Positions 8,539 through 15,945 are shown, counted from the stretch's first letter. The stretch: DNA of 27,379 nt from an uncultured Collinsella sp. (GCA_900540095.1 UQEO01000019.1:1-27379); one strand, 5' to 3'. Numbers and translations are program-made. The notes: generated by a model not told the origin, from the letters alone.

Positions 8539-9497
8539 GCAATGCCCGCTCGACGAAGACCCATACGGATCAGACTGTCACAGACCTGCGGGAACGTCAT
8601 GTCATCGGTGTGGCGGATCTCATCCGGATACAGCGACGTATCGGTCATGCCGGGAATCGTGTTGGTCTCGAGGATGACAGGGCCATCCTCGCTCACGATA
8701 AAGTCGCTGCGCGAGATACCCAGGCAGCCGAGTGCCTTATGGGCAGCACAGGCGAGCTCCTGAGCACGAGCGTAGTTCTCGGGCGAAATCTGTGCCGGAA
8801 TGCGATGGATATCCGTGGGGTCCACATACTTCACGTCCAGATCGTAGAACTCGCAGTCCTCGGGCTTACGGATCTCAACGATCGGCAGGGCGCGCACGTC
8901 ATCCTCGCCGTATACGCCGACGGTGATCTCGGTACCCTCGATACACTTCTCGACCAGCACTTTGTCGCCGTACCCAAACGCCTTGGCGATTGCCGCGGGC
9001 AGCTCGGAGGGCTCATGGACCAGGGAAATGCCATAACTGGAACCGTTTACGGCCGGCTTCACAAAGCAGCGCTCGCCACAAACCTCGACGATATGATCGA
9101 TATCGACTTCATCGCCCACTTCGAGCGCAAGGCCGGGGGCAACGGGAATGCCCGCCTTGGCGTATAGGAGCTTCGAGACCTCCTTGTCGGCACCACAGGC
9201 GCTCGCGAGCACACCCGACGCCGTGTAGGGGATACCCAGGGTCTCCATGGCACCCTGCATGGCACCATCCTCGCCGCCGGCGCCGTGCATGGCGATAAAC
9301 GCCACGTCAAAGCCGCCGGTCGCCATGGTTACCATAAATTCATCGGCAGCTGTGTCGAGCAGCTCCACCGAAGTGTAGCCGGCCTCCTTCAAGGCCACCA
9401 CGACATTCTTTCCCGAATTGAGCGAGATCTCGCGCTCGGCGGAATGACCGCCCGCCAAGACCGCTACGTGCATGTTCTCTAGGCTTTTACCCGGCAT
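8532..9497 (-). CDS. ddl: D-alanine--D-alanine ligase
   Basis: A 321-residue protein of the usual Ddl length. ATP-grasp signatures appear in order: GGHSAEREISL near the N-terminus, MHGAGGEDGAMQG, the VKPAVNGSSYGIS loop, VEKCIEGTEITVGV, and the C-terminal metal/substrate loop LETNTIPGMTDTSLYP. The omega-loop residue corresponding to Tyr216 of E. coli DdlB is Tyr (DVKYVDP), so the product should be D-Ala-D-Ala rather than the D-Ala-D-Lac made by Phe-type enzymes. It makes the peptidoglycan stem terminus in the cytoplasm. The ATG at 9497 has GGAGGAG about 7 nt upstream, which favours it over the internal Met. The gene overlaps dinG downstream and is divergent from rlmN. Confidence 0.95.
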   Translation of the reverse strand: MPGKSLENMHVAVLAGGHSAEREISLNSGKNVVVALKEAGYTSVELLDTAADEFMVTMATGGFDVAFIAMHGAGGEDGAMQGAMETLGIPYTASGVLASACGADKEVSKLLYAKAGIPVAPGLALEVGDEVDIDHIVEVCGERCFVKPAVNGSSYGISLVHEPSELPAAIAKAFGYGDKVLVEKCIEGTEITVGVYGEDDVRALPIVEIRKPEDCEFYDLDVKYVDPTDIHRIPAQISPENYARAQELACAAHKALGCLGISRSDFIVSEDGPVILETNTIPGMTDTSLYPDEIRHTDDMTFPQVCDSLIRMGLRRAGIAC

Positions 9498-9582
9498 GGG
9501 CAGACTCCTCCTCTATAATTTCTGCAGCTGATACCATATTGTAGCGATACCCTCTACGTTTCCCCAAAATCGAAAGGCTTCC

Positions 9583-10635
9583 ATGAATCCCAGGACTAAA
9601 TCTCAGGACATTCGCGACTTGAGCCAAAACGATATTCGCGAGCTTGTGGCCGAACTCGGCCAGCCCGCCTTCCGCGCGAAGCAACTCATCGAATGGGTCT
9701 TTGAGAAGAACGTTTGTTCGTTTGATGATATGACTAACCTTCCCAAGGCCTTCCGCGAGCAGCTTAAAGAGGCATTTGCCTTCGACACGCCGACGGAGCT
9801 TACCAAACAGGCTTCCAAGGACGGCTCGCGCAAGTATCTGCTCGAGTACCACGACGGCATTTCCGTTGAGACTGTCGGTATGCCCCGTCGTAACAAGCTT
9901 TCCGTCTGCGTTTCCACCCAGGCAGGCTGTGGCATGGGTTGTGCATTTTGCGCCACTGGCCTTAACGGCCTCAAGCGCTCGCTGACAGCCCAGGAGATCG
10001 TCGACCAGGTGTTGCACGTCTCGAATGATTTTGGCGAGCGTGCTACAAGCGTCGTTTTCATGGGCCAGGGCGAGCCCTTTGCTAACTACGACGAGGTTCT
10101 CAAGGCTCTGCGCATCCTTAACGACCCCGATGGCATCGGTATCGGCGCCCGTCACCTCACCGTCTCTACCAGCGGCGTTATTCCCGGTATTCGCAAATTT
10201 GCCGACATCCCCGAGCAGTTCACGCTTGCCGTTTCCCTGCATTCCGCCATCCAATCAACGCGCAATAAGCTCATGCCCGGTGTTAAGAAGTACACGCTGC
10301 TCCGCCTTCACGAGGCGCTTCAGCTCTACACCGAGAAGACTGGCCGCCGCCCAACCTATGAGTACGCTATGATCGAAGGCGTCAATGACACAAACCCCGA
10401 GATGCAGGCGCTTTGCGACTTCTGCGAGGGAACGCTGTGCCACGTCAACCTGATCCAGCTTAACGACATTGAGGGCAGCCCGCTCAAGCCTTCTCCGATT
10501 CATAAGGTTGAGGATCTTCAGCGCCGCCTTGAGTCTCGTGGCATCGAGACCACGATCCGTAACTCGCGCGGCAATGATATTGATGCCGCCTGCGGTCAGC
10601 TGAAGCAACGTTTCAAGGTTCAGAAGAACGCATAG
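9583..10635 (+). CDS. rlmN: Dual-specificity 23S rRNA/tRNA adenine-C2 methyltransferase RlmN
   Basis: A 350-residue radical-SAM enzyme. The CX3CX2C cluster motif is CGMGCAFC (about residue 115). MGQGEPFANYDEVL and LAVSLHS are family blocks, and the C-terminal CGQL contains the catalytic Cys that forms the methyl-transfer intermediate. RlmN methylates C2 of A2503 in 23S rRNA and A37 of some tRNAs through a two-SAM mechanism. The ATG has GAAAGG about 5 nt upstream. It is a single-gene unit: a strong terminator follows about 40 bp after the stop, and the neighbours on both sides are transcribed the opposite way. It faces the expected leftward replication fork head-on. Confidence 0.96.
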   Translation: MNPRTKSQDIRDLSQNDIRELVAELGQPAFRAKQLIEWVFEKNVCSFDDMTNLPKAFREQLKEAFAFDTPTELTKQASKDGSRKYLLEYHDGISVETVGMPRRNKLSVCVSTQAGCGMGCAFCATGLNGLKRSLTAQEIVDQVLHVSNDFGERATSVVFMGQGEPFANYDEVLKALRILNDPDGIGIGARHLTVSTSGVIPGIRKFADIPEQFTLAVSLHSAIQSTRNKLMPGVKKYTLLRLHEALQLYTEKTGRRPTYEYAMIEGVNDTNPEMQALCDFCEGTLCHVNLIQLNDIEGSPLKPSPIHKVEDLQRRLESRGIETTIRNSRGNDIDAACGQLKQRFKVQKNA

Positions 10636-10654
10636 GGGAGTCTGCACCCCATAA

Positions 10655-10670
10655 CGTTTCATGTGAAACA
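10655..10670. other. parS: Degenerate parS-like palindrome
   Basis: CGTTTCATGTGAAACA matches the parS consensus TGTTTCACGTGAAACA at 14 of 16 positions; the mismatches are position 1 and one central base. It lies between the rlmN stop and the rlmN terminator, about 2.2 kb from the main parS cluster. The changed central base breaks the CACGTG core, so ParB affinity may be reduced. Confidence 0.4.
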
Positions 10671-10674
10671 TCCG

Positions 10675-10720
10675 ACAGCCCTGGTTGCAAATAATGTAAC
10701 CAGGGCTGTTTCATTTATTT
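10675..10720 (+). terminator. Rho-independent terminator of rlmN
   Basis: A perfect 12-bp stem (ACAGCCCTGGTT with AACCAGGGCTGT) and an 11-nt loop are followed by the T-rich tract TTCATTTATTTT. It stands 40 bp after the rlmN stop. Confidence 0.88.
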
Positions 10721-10761
10721 TCAAACTATTGGATTTGATTTACATAAGCTTATTTTTTTAG

Positions 10762-10806
10762 CCAAAATAAGGGGTCCTTGTCTCATGAATCAGACAAAGA
10801 CCCCTT
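10762..10806 (-). terminator. Rho-independent terminator of the rsmG-parAB operon
   Basis: Read on the minus strand, a 15-bp stem (10792-10806 with 10769-10783) with an 8-nt loop is followed by ATTTT. The single mismatch seen in plus-strand RNA becomes a G-U pair in minus-strand RNA, which supports leftward use. It lies 28 bp past the stop of the small membrane-protein gene, and together with the rlmN terminator it separates two converging transcripts. Confidence 0.82.
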
Positions 10807-10833
10807 CAAAACAGGCGAGTAATTGTTAGGTAC

Positions 10834-11088
10834 CTAATAACCAACATTTTCCCACTGATGGTTAACCCAGTCTTGGTTAATCTTGGGATTCTTAGTCACC
10901 TGAGCAGTGCGCATAGCGACATCTTCGGTCATAACATCCATTTTCTTCTTAGATGTTTCGACGATATCCTGAGCTCCGCGCAGCAGACGACCTCGCAGTT
11001 CATCATCTGTCGCAAGCTTATAACCAGCAAAGGCACCAGCGACGACGGTGGTTGCCAGCGCAACGACCGCGAGAATCTTATTCTTCAT
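10834..11088 (-). CDS. Small YtxH-like membrane-anchored protein at the end of the parAB operon
   Basis: An 84-residue protein from the ATG at 11088, where a perfect AGGAGG stands 6 nt upstream. A longer in-frame reading from 11181 runs deep into parB and has no support. Residues about 4-23 (ILAVVALATTVVAGAFAGYK) form one membrane helix. The rest is a charged helical segment (DDELRGRLLRGAQDIVETSKKK) ending in NHQWENVGY. The layout resembles YtxH-type small proteins, but the similarity is general. It overlaps the 3' end of parB by 11 bp and shares its terminator, so it should be co-translated with ParB. Its role is unknown; a membrane-linked helper of origin segregation is a speculative reading of the context. 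Confidence 0.75.
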   Translation of the reverse strand: MKNKILAVVALATTVVAGAFAGYKLATDDELRGRLLRGAQDIVETSKKKMDVMTEDVAMRTAQVTKNPKINQDWVNHQWENVGY

Positions 11089-11983
11089 CCTGAACCTCCT
11101 GCCCAAATTGAACCATTTCACCAAGGATACGGGAGAGCTCCTCTTCGTCTTTGAACTCGATTTCAATTTTATTTTTGCCACGCGAGCTGTTCACGCGTAC
11201 ATTCGTGTTGAAAACTTGACGAAGGACTCGAGCGGCCTTTTTGAATGACTGAGGTGTTGCCGGCCTCGGAGTCCTTGGCGTCTCTCCGGCAGAAAACAAC
11301 GGAGCAAGATTTTCTGTCGCTCTAACGGAAAGACCTTCTGCGACAACTTTCTCAGCGAGTCGAATTCTGGCATCCTCATATGGAACTGCAAGAATCGCTC
11401 TTGCATGGCCAGCAGTAAGCTTGCCTTCGAAAATCATCTGCTGTACGACTTCGGGAAGATCTAACAAACGAAGTGAATTTGTAATTGCGGAACGAGACTT
11501 ACTGACAGCCTTTGATAATGCCTCCTGCGTCATACCGCTGGCATCAATGAGCTGACGATAACCCTTTGCCTCTTCGACGGGGTTCAAATCAGAACGCTGA
11601 AGATTCTCGATAAGTGCAAGAGCGAGCATTTCCTCATCATTAACTTCCTTAATGATGACAGGCAATTCTTCGAGGCCAGCAAGTTTTGATGCCTGGTAAC
11701 GACGCTCACCGGCAATAATCTCATAGCCGTTTCCATGCTTGCGAACCAACAGTGGTTGCAATACCCCGTGCTCCTGAATCGATTCACTCAACTCGCGAAG
11801 TTCAGTTTCGTTAAAGTGAATTCGCGGCTGATTGGGGTTGGGAACGATATCCTCAATAGGTAGTTTTGTTTCAGATGTTGCATTTGAAGCCGATGCAGCC
11901 GAACCACCGGTCTCGTACTCGGCCTCTGAGACTAATGCATTGAGTCCACGTCCCAATCCGCCACGTTTCTTTGCGCTAGGCAC
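11078..11983 (-). CDS. parB: Chromosome-partitioning protein ParB (CTPase clamp)
   Basis: A 301-residue protein starting RGGLGRGLNALVSE, the usual opening that interacts with ParA. The CTP-binding region includes NPNQPR, the GERRYQA motif and ENLQRSDLNPVEEA. The helix-turn-helix (MTQEALSKAVSKSRSAITNSLRLL as separate helices) binds parS, and the C-terminal dimer domain ends in EVQDEE. ParB loads at parS, closes as a CTP-dependent clamp, spreads, and recruits SMC and ParA. The GTG start overlaps the parA stop by 8 bp, with GAGGTGATC just upstream. Perfect parS sites lie about 0.8 kb upstream in the same transcription unit. Confidence 0.96.
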   Translation of the reverse strand: MPSAKKRGGLGRGLNALVSEAEYETGGSAASASNATSETKLPIEDIVPNPNQPRIHFNETELRELSESIQEHGVLQPLLVRKHGNGYEIIAGERRYQASKLAGLEELPVIIKEVNDEEMLALALIENLQRSDLNPVEEAKGYRQLIDASGMTQEALSKAVSKSRSAITNSLRLLDLPEVVQQMIFEGKLTAGHARAILAVPYEDARIRLAEKVVAEGLSVRATENLAPLFSAGETPRTPRPATPQSFKKAARVLRQVFNTNVRVNSSRGKNKIEIEFKDEEELSRILGEMVQFGQEVQDEE

Positions 11984-12776
11984 GCTTGATCACCTCTTTT
12001 GCAAGGTTCATATACGCTTTTGCACCCTTATTTTGAGGCGCATAGGTAATTACCGGCTCTCCAAAAGACGGAGCCTCAGAGATTTTTACGGTACGAGGAA
12101 TTAAGGTCTTAAAAGCCTTATCGCCAAAGTACGACTGAACTTCCTCAACAACCTGATTCGACAGAGAAGTACGCGAGTCATACATGGTCATAAGCACACC
12201 ATAGGTGTCTAAGCCCTTATTCAGACGTGATTTGACCATCTTCATTGACTCAAGCAGCTTCGTAACGCCCTCGAGTGCGTAATACTCGCACTGGATCGGA
12301 ATCAAAACGCTATCTGCTGCGGTCAAAGCATTGATGGTAAGCAGGCCGAGCGAAGGAGGACAGTCAATGAATATAAAATCGAACTCATCCTGAATCGGCT
12401 CAAGCAAATCTTTGAGGCGGGTTTCACGAGCAATTGCGCTTACGAGCTCAATTTCGGCACCTGCAAGCTGAATTGTCGCCGGAATAACGAATACCTTTTT
12501 GCAATTTGTATCAAGAACAAGCGATTCTGCCGGCACGTCATTCAGCAATGCATCATAGATGCACTGATCAAGGTCTTCTTTTTCAATTCCAAATCCGCTA
12601 GTGCTGTTTCCCTGCGGATCAAAATCGACAATCAGTGTCTTGCGTCCCTGTTCACCCAGTGCTGCAGCAAGGTTTACAGCCGTCGTCGACTTACCGACGC
12701 CGCCTTTTTGATTGATGATTGCAATGATACGCGTGTCTTTTGCGCTCTTCGAACGCTTAACGTCGCGAAATCCCAC
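11976..12776 (-). CDS. parA: Chromosome-partitioning ATPase ParA (Soj)
   Basis: A 266-residue protein with the deviant Walker A KGGVGKST (about residues 24-31), DFDPQGNSTSG as the A' box, and the Walker-B-type segment FIFIDCPPSLGLLTINAL. ParA dimers bind nucleoid DNA with ATP and are released by ParB, pulling origins apart; Soj-type proteins can also modulate DnaA. The GTG start has AGGAGG 4 nt upstream. Between it and rsmG lie three parS sites, so ParB spreading may affect parA transcription. Codon choice is visibly more AT-rich than in dnaA or gyrA. Confidence 0.96.
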   Translation of the reverse strand: MGFRDVKRSKSAKDTRIIAIINQKGGVGKSTTAVNLAAALGEQGRKTLIVDFDPQGNSTSGFGIEKEDLDQCIYDALLNDVPAESLVLDTNCKKVFVIPATIQLAGAEIELVSAIARETRLKDLLEPIQDEFDFIFIDCPPSLGLLTINALTAADSVLIPIQCEYYALEGVTKLLESMKMVKSRLNKGLDTYGVLMTMYDSRTSLSNQVVEEVQSYFGDKAFKTLIPRTVKISEAPSFGEPVITYAPQNKGAKAYMNLAKEVIKRA

Positions 12777-12815
12777 GGTCCCTCCTGGTGTTTATTAAAG
12801 CTGTCAAACGGAGGA

Positions 12816-12831
12816 TGTTTCACGTGAAACA
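12816..12831. other. parS: parS site 1 (perfect)
   Basis: TGTTTCACGTGAAACA is the exact 16-bp chromosomal parS consensus. It lies 40 bp upstream of the parA start and is the first of three copies. Confidence 0.95.
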
Positions 12832-12854
12832 TTCCGATTCAATATCAACCGCCA

Positions 12855-12870
12855 TGTTTCACGTGAAACA
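12855..12870. other. parS: parS site 2 (perfect)
   Basis: A second exact copy of the 16-bp parS palindrome. Its first base is 39 bp from that of site 1. Confidence 0.95.
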
Positions 12871-12893
12871 CTGCAAGTTGTTAGTATCCATTA

Positions 12894-12909
12894 TGTTTCA
12901 CGTGAAACA
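12894..12909. other. parS: parS site 3 (perfect)
   Basis: A third exact copy, again 39 bp from the previous one. It ends one base before the stop codon of rsmG (12911). Confidence 0.95.
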
Positions 12910-12910
12910 T

Positions 12911-13648
12911 CTAGGCAAGCGGATTCTTCTTTGCCATTCCATTTGCACGAGGCAATGAAACAGATGCTGGATGACTCTTCTTAAGAACAATGAACTCCCT
13001 GTGACCCAAGCCTTCAGGCAAATCATTTGCGTCATTCAGAAGCAAAGTGAAGCCGCAAATCTTAGCTGCTGACATGCCGGAAGCAAGCTCCTCATCCGAA
13101 GGATTGCCCTTGGTTATAACAAATAGCCCTCCATCCTTGAGGTACGGAGCCGCATACTCAACAAGAATCGGTAGAGGGGCCAGTGCGCGGGCGGTTACAA
13201 CAGAGAACTGCTTCTTATGGCTTCGAGCATATTCTTCAAGACGATCATGAACCGCATGAGCATGTTTCAATCCAAGAGCATGGACAAAGGAATTAACCGC
13301 ATCAACCTTCTTGCCAACAGAGTCAATATAAGTAGCTTTACGATGCGTGGTTATGGTTAATGGAATACCAGGGAAGCCCGCACCTGTTCCCATATCGAGC
13401 AAAGCTCCCTCAGGAGCCTTGTTGATATAGGGGAGCAAAACAAGTGAGTCGAGGATATGAAGTACTGCAGCATCTTCTACGTTAAGAATACGGGTGAGAT
13501 TGGTTGTCTTATTTGTTTCTAGAACCAAATCCAAATGCTGAATACATTTCCTCAGCTCAACATCAGTTACGCTCAAGGAATACTCTTTGCAATAGAAAGC
13601 TAGACGACTCAACATCTCGTCAGCCTGCTGATCAGTAAGTACTAACAA
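12911..13648 (-). CDS. rsmG: 16S rRNA (guanine527-N7)-methyltransferase RsmG
   Basis: About 245 residues from the TTG at 13648. The SAM-binding motif is LLDMGTGAGFPGIPL, preceded by the family block NLTRILNVEDAAVLHILDSL; VTARALAPLPILVEYAAPYL and LFVITKG also fit RsmG. It N7-methylates G527 of 16S rRNA, near the streptomycin site. I chose the TTG at 13648 because AAAGGAG stands about 5 nt upstream; the longer reading from 13696 would begin inside the jag terminator. The gene sits between that terminator and the parS cluster and probably heads the parAB transcript. The C-terminus carries a short basic tail (RANGMAKKNPLA). Confidence 0.93.
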   Translation of the reverse strand: MLVLTDQQADEMLSRLAFYCKEYSLSVTDVELRKCIQHLDLVLETNKTTNLTRILNVEDAAVLHILDSLVLLPYINKAPEGALLDMGTGAGFPGIPLTITTHRKATYIDSVGKKVDAVNSFVHALGLKHAHAVHDRLEEYARSHKKQFSVVTARALAPLPILVEYAAPYLKDGGLFVITKGNPSDEELASGMSAAKICGFTLLLNDANDLPEGLGHREFIVLKKSHPASVSLPRANGMAKKNPLA

Positions 13649-13693
13649 CGAAAGCTCCTTTCTGACAAAAATCAGTGTATCGAGAACTTTTGA

Positions 13694-13726
13694 CAAAAAA
13701 AGGGGACGTGGAAACCACGTCCCCTT
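13694..13726 (-). terminator. Rho-independent terminator of the rpmH-jag operon
   Basis: On the minus strand a perfect 12-bp stem (AAGGGGACGTGG with CCACGTCCCCTT) and a 3-nt loop run into seven T. It lies 18 bp past the jag stop and separates this operon from rsmG. Confidence 0.92.
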
Positions 13727-13744
13727 AGCATAAACTCGAGTAGA

Positions 13745-14314
13745 TTATCGAGCAACAATCACCACATGGCGATCAGGGTCAGAACCCTCAGAATGAGTAT
13801 CGACGGCATCATTGCCACGAAGTGCAATGTGAACCAGTCGACGCTCGTAGGCATTCATGGGCGGAAGCGAAACACTCTTATGAGTGCGAATGGCACGCTC
13901 GGCAGCAGACTGAGCCATGGAGGCAACCTTGTCCTGACGGCGGCTCTTGTATCCCTCGACGTCCACTACAACCGGATACCTAAAGCCAAGTTTGCGGCTC
14001 ACCAGCAAAGAGAACATAACCTGAAGGGCATCAAGGGTGCGACCATGACGGCCAATGAGAACAGCAAGGTCGGGAGCCGTTACATCCAAAATCAGCTCAC
14101 GCTCGTCGCCCTCATACTCATCGATAGGAGAGTTGGCGGCATCGAAGTGCGAAAGGATGGAACGCAGGATGGAAATCGCAACATCGGCAATGGTGTCGAG
14201 CTCCTCATCGGTCAGCTCTTCACCAGCCTTGTAGCGCTGTGCAATCTCGGGATAATCGCCCGCGACCTGCGGGGCAACCTCCTCAAGCATATCCTCGATG
14301 ATCTCTTCAGACAT
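13745..14314 (-). CDS. jag: Jag/KhpB-type RNA-binding protein (KH + R3H)
   Basis: A 189-residue protein from the ATG at 14314, which has GGAG 6 nt upstream; an in-frame TTG at 14326 overlaps that ribosome-binding site and is unlikely. An acidic helical N-terminus (about 1-65) replaces the basic Jag-N domain of Bacillus proteins. A KH domain follows (about 75-140) with the GRHGRTLDALQ loop, then an R3H domain (about 145-189) in ERRLVHIALRGNDAVDTHSE. KhpB proteins bind small and messenger RNAs, often as a pair with KhpA, and are linked to cell-wall growth. It is the last gene of the yidC operon, as in many Gram-positive bacteria, with a 44-bp gap after yidC. Confidence 0.9.
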   Translation of the reverse strand: MSEEIIEDMLEEVAPQVAGDYPEIAQRYKAGEELTDEELDTIADVAISILRSILSHFDAANSPIDEYEGDERELILDVTAPDLAVLIGRHGRTLDALQVMFSLLVSRKLGFRYPVVVDVEGYKSRRQDKVASMAQSAAERAIRTHKSVSLPPMNAYERRLVHIALRGNDAVDTHSEGSDPDRHVVIVAR

Positions 14315-14358
14315 AACGTACTCCAAAAGTTAGGTACCTAAATAAGATTGATATCCCA

Positions 14359-15129
14359 CTACTTCTTCTTGTGCGGACGCGGCTTCTTCTCTCGACGAGT
14401 GACCTCAACCTGCAGCGGAGCGTTCTTAAGACGCTCCTCCTCATCGGCCTTCGCCTTGTCGATGACCTTCTGCGTCACAAAAATCTGCTGGATAACCTGC
14501 CAAGCAGACGAGACGTCGTAGTACAGCAGAACACCAACGGGAAGGCTCCAGCCCATCCAAAGCATCATGACCGTCATGACAACGGCCATCATACGCATGC
14601 TCTGAGCCTGCTGGCCGGTCTGGTTGCGCGACATATAGAGCTGCGGAATCAGGGTCAGGACGGCGAACAGGATCAGGCAAACCAGCGCAGGCAGCGCGAC
14701 CATAAAGCCATCGGCAAAGGAGGCACTCGGCGTGGTGGTCAGGTCGGGCAGAATATTAAAGAACGAGAACGTGCCGTCGTTAAAGTAGTCCGGCAGGTTA
14801 CGCAGCAGCGTAAATAGGGCGAACAGGACAGGCATCTGAATCAACAGCGGCAGACAACCAGCCATCGGGTTGAACTTGTTCTCGCTGTAGAACTTCTGCA
14901 TCTCCTCGGCCTGACGCTGGGGATCGTCGGCATAGCGCTCCTGGATCTCGAGCATCTTAGGCTGCAGCACCTGCATGCGAGCCGTCGACTTGGTCGACTT
15001 GAGCATAAGCGGCGTCAGCAGCAGACGGATGATGACCACCAGGATGATGATGGACAGGCCCCAGTCGACCGCAAAGGTCTGGATGAGCTTGAGCAGCTCG
15101 AAAAGGATGTTAACGATCCAATCCCACAT
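14359..15129 (-). CDS. yidC: Membrane protein insertase YidC (Oxa1 family)
   Basis: A 256-residue Gram-positive-type YidC with several membrane helices. The hydrophilic-groove arginine appears at R35 (VVIIRLLLTPL), followed by the charged cytoplasmic hairpin (LQPKMLEIQERYADDPQRQ). NPMAGCLPLLIQMPVLFALF and the last helices with LPVGVLLYYDVSSAWQVIQQ are family hallmarks, and the tail is strongly basic (RREKKPRPHKKK), which helps ribosome contact. No signal peptide or lipobox is visible; the protein opens directly with helix one. It inserts small membrane proteins alone or with SecYEG. The ATG has GGAGG 9 nt upstream, and the gap after yidD is 29 bp. Confidence 0.95.
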   Translation of the reverse strand: MWDWIVNILFELLKLIQTFAVDWGLSIIILVVIIRLLLTPLMLKSTKSTARMQVLQPKMLEIQERYADDPQRQAEEMQKFYSENKFNPMAGCLPLLIQMPVLFALFTLLRNLPDYFNDGTFSFFNILPDLTTTPSASFADGFMVALPALVCLILFAVLTLIPQLYMSRNQTGQQAQSMRMMAVVMTVMMLWMGWSLPVGVLLYYDVSSAWQVIQQIFVTQKVIDKAKADEEERLKNAPLQVEVTRREKKPRPHKKK

Positions 15130-15158
15130 GTAAGTTTTCCTCCGATAGCGAGTGCCCG

Positions 15159-15383
15159 CTAGGGCACAGGGTCATAACCGCCGACGTGCAGGGGATTGCA
15201 GCGAGCGATGCGTCTCACGGCAAGCCAGCAGCCTCTCAAAACACCGTACTTCTCAATCGCCTGGACGGCGTATTGCGAGCACGTTGGGTAATAAATGCAG
15301 GCGTCAGGCAATAAGGGCGAAATAACCTGTTGATATATGCGAATAGGAGCGATGGCAACACGTCGCAAAACGTGATTGCTCAT
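15159..15383 (-). CDS. yidD: Membrane protein insertion efficiency factor YidD
   Basis: A 74-residue protein with the full family signature: IRIYQQVISPLLPDACIYYPTC split by conserved Cys residues, SQYAVQAIEKYG, and the C-terminal CNPLHVGGYDPVP. YidD helps YidC-dependent membrane insertion. Its ATG overlaps the rnpA stop in ATGA, with GGGGAGGAGCG just upstream, so translation is coupled. Confidence 0.96.
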   Translation of the reverse strand: MSNHVLRRVAIAPIRIYQQVISPLLPDACIYYPTCSQYAVQAIEKYGVLRGCWLAVRRIARCNPLHVGGYDPVP

Positions 15384-15718
15384 CGCTCCTCCCCGGCAAC
15401 GCCGGCGCGTTTCATAAGCGAACGCAATGCATTGTCCATCTCCTGCGGCGAGGAAACCCTCGTCTTGGGAGTTGCGAACAAGATGATGTCATAACCCGCA
15501 ACGGGAAATCCACAGCTGCGGGCGGCCTCGCGCATCACACGCTTAGAACGGTTGCGCACGACAGCACAACCGAGCCGTTTAGCACCAACGAAGGCGACCC
15601 TTCCGGAGTCGCCTTCGCCAACCGATTCACATATGGTCATTCGAATCAGAGGGTGATTGAAACGACGCCCCTGACTGAACACATGCTCGAAATCTTGCCG
15701 AGACTTAATAGTCTTCAT
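15380..15718 (-). CDS. rnpA: Ribonuclease P protein component
   Basis: A 112-residue basic protein with the RNR motif in VVRNRSKRVMREAAR (about residues 53-67), the hallmark of RNase P protein, and the family pattern GRRFNHPLIRM near the N-terminus. It binds RNase P RNA and helps cleave 5' leaders from pre-tRNAs. It follows rpmH by 20 bp and overlaps yidD by 4 bp. Confidence 0.95.
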   Translation of the reverse strand: MKTIKSRQDFEHVFSQGRRFNHPLIRMTICESVGEGDSGRVAFVGAKRLGCAVVRNRSKRVMREAARSCGFPVAGYDIILFATPKTRVSSPQEMDNALRSLMKRAGVAGEER

Positions 15719-15738
15719 GCGAGATGTGTGTATCGCTG

Positions 15739-15873
15739 CTAGACAGTGAGACGCTTGCGGCCCTTGGCACGACGACGGGCGAGCACGGCACGACCACCCT
15801 TAGTGGCCATACGGGCACGGAAGCCATGGGTCTTGGCACGCTTACGCTTATTAGGCTGATACGTACGCTTCAT
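15739..15873 (-). CDS. rpmH: 50S ribosomal protein L34
   Basis: A 44-residue basic protein, MKRTYQPNKRKRAKTHG at the start and RRRAKGRKRLTV at the end, which is the universal L34 sequence. The ATG at 15873 has AGGAGG 8 nt upstream; a longer in-frame reading to 15975 runs through the promoter and is not real. It is the first gene of the leftward operon and is driven by a near-consensus promoter. Confidence 0.97.
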   Translation of the reverse strand: MKRTYQPNKRKRAKTHGFRARMATKGGRAVLARRRAKGRKRLTV

Positions 15874-15901
15874 CTTAAGTTCCTCCTGCTGCATTTCGAG
15901 T

Positions 15902-15919
15902 GTCCGCGGGGGCGCGGAC
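15902..15919 (-). promoter_or_regulatory. GC hairpin in the rpmH leader
   Basis: A perfect 7-bp stem, GTCCGCG with CGCGGAC, around a C4 loop (minus strand) lies in the predicted 5' leader, between the promoter and the rpmH ribosome-binding site. No T-run follows, so it is not an intrinsic terminator. It may stabilise the mRNA or be a regulatory element. Confidence 0.45.
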
Positions 15920-15945
15920 GCAGATATAGACACGTGAGCTTGAAG

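Noticed and set aside
9514..9519. A perfect TATAAT on the plus strand in the ddl-rlmN spacer
   Set aside because: No -35-like hexamer lies at 16-18 bp and no extended -10 is present. It may still be used, but the sequence does not show it.
11089..11181. Longer start for the small protein downstream of parB
   Set aside because: It would overlap parB by about 100 bp without a ribosome-binding site; AGGAGG fits the ATG at 11088.
13649..13696. Longer rsmG start (TTG at 13696)
   Set aside because: The first codons would overlap the T-tract of the jag terminator, whereas AAAGGAG fits the TTG at 13648.
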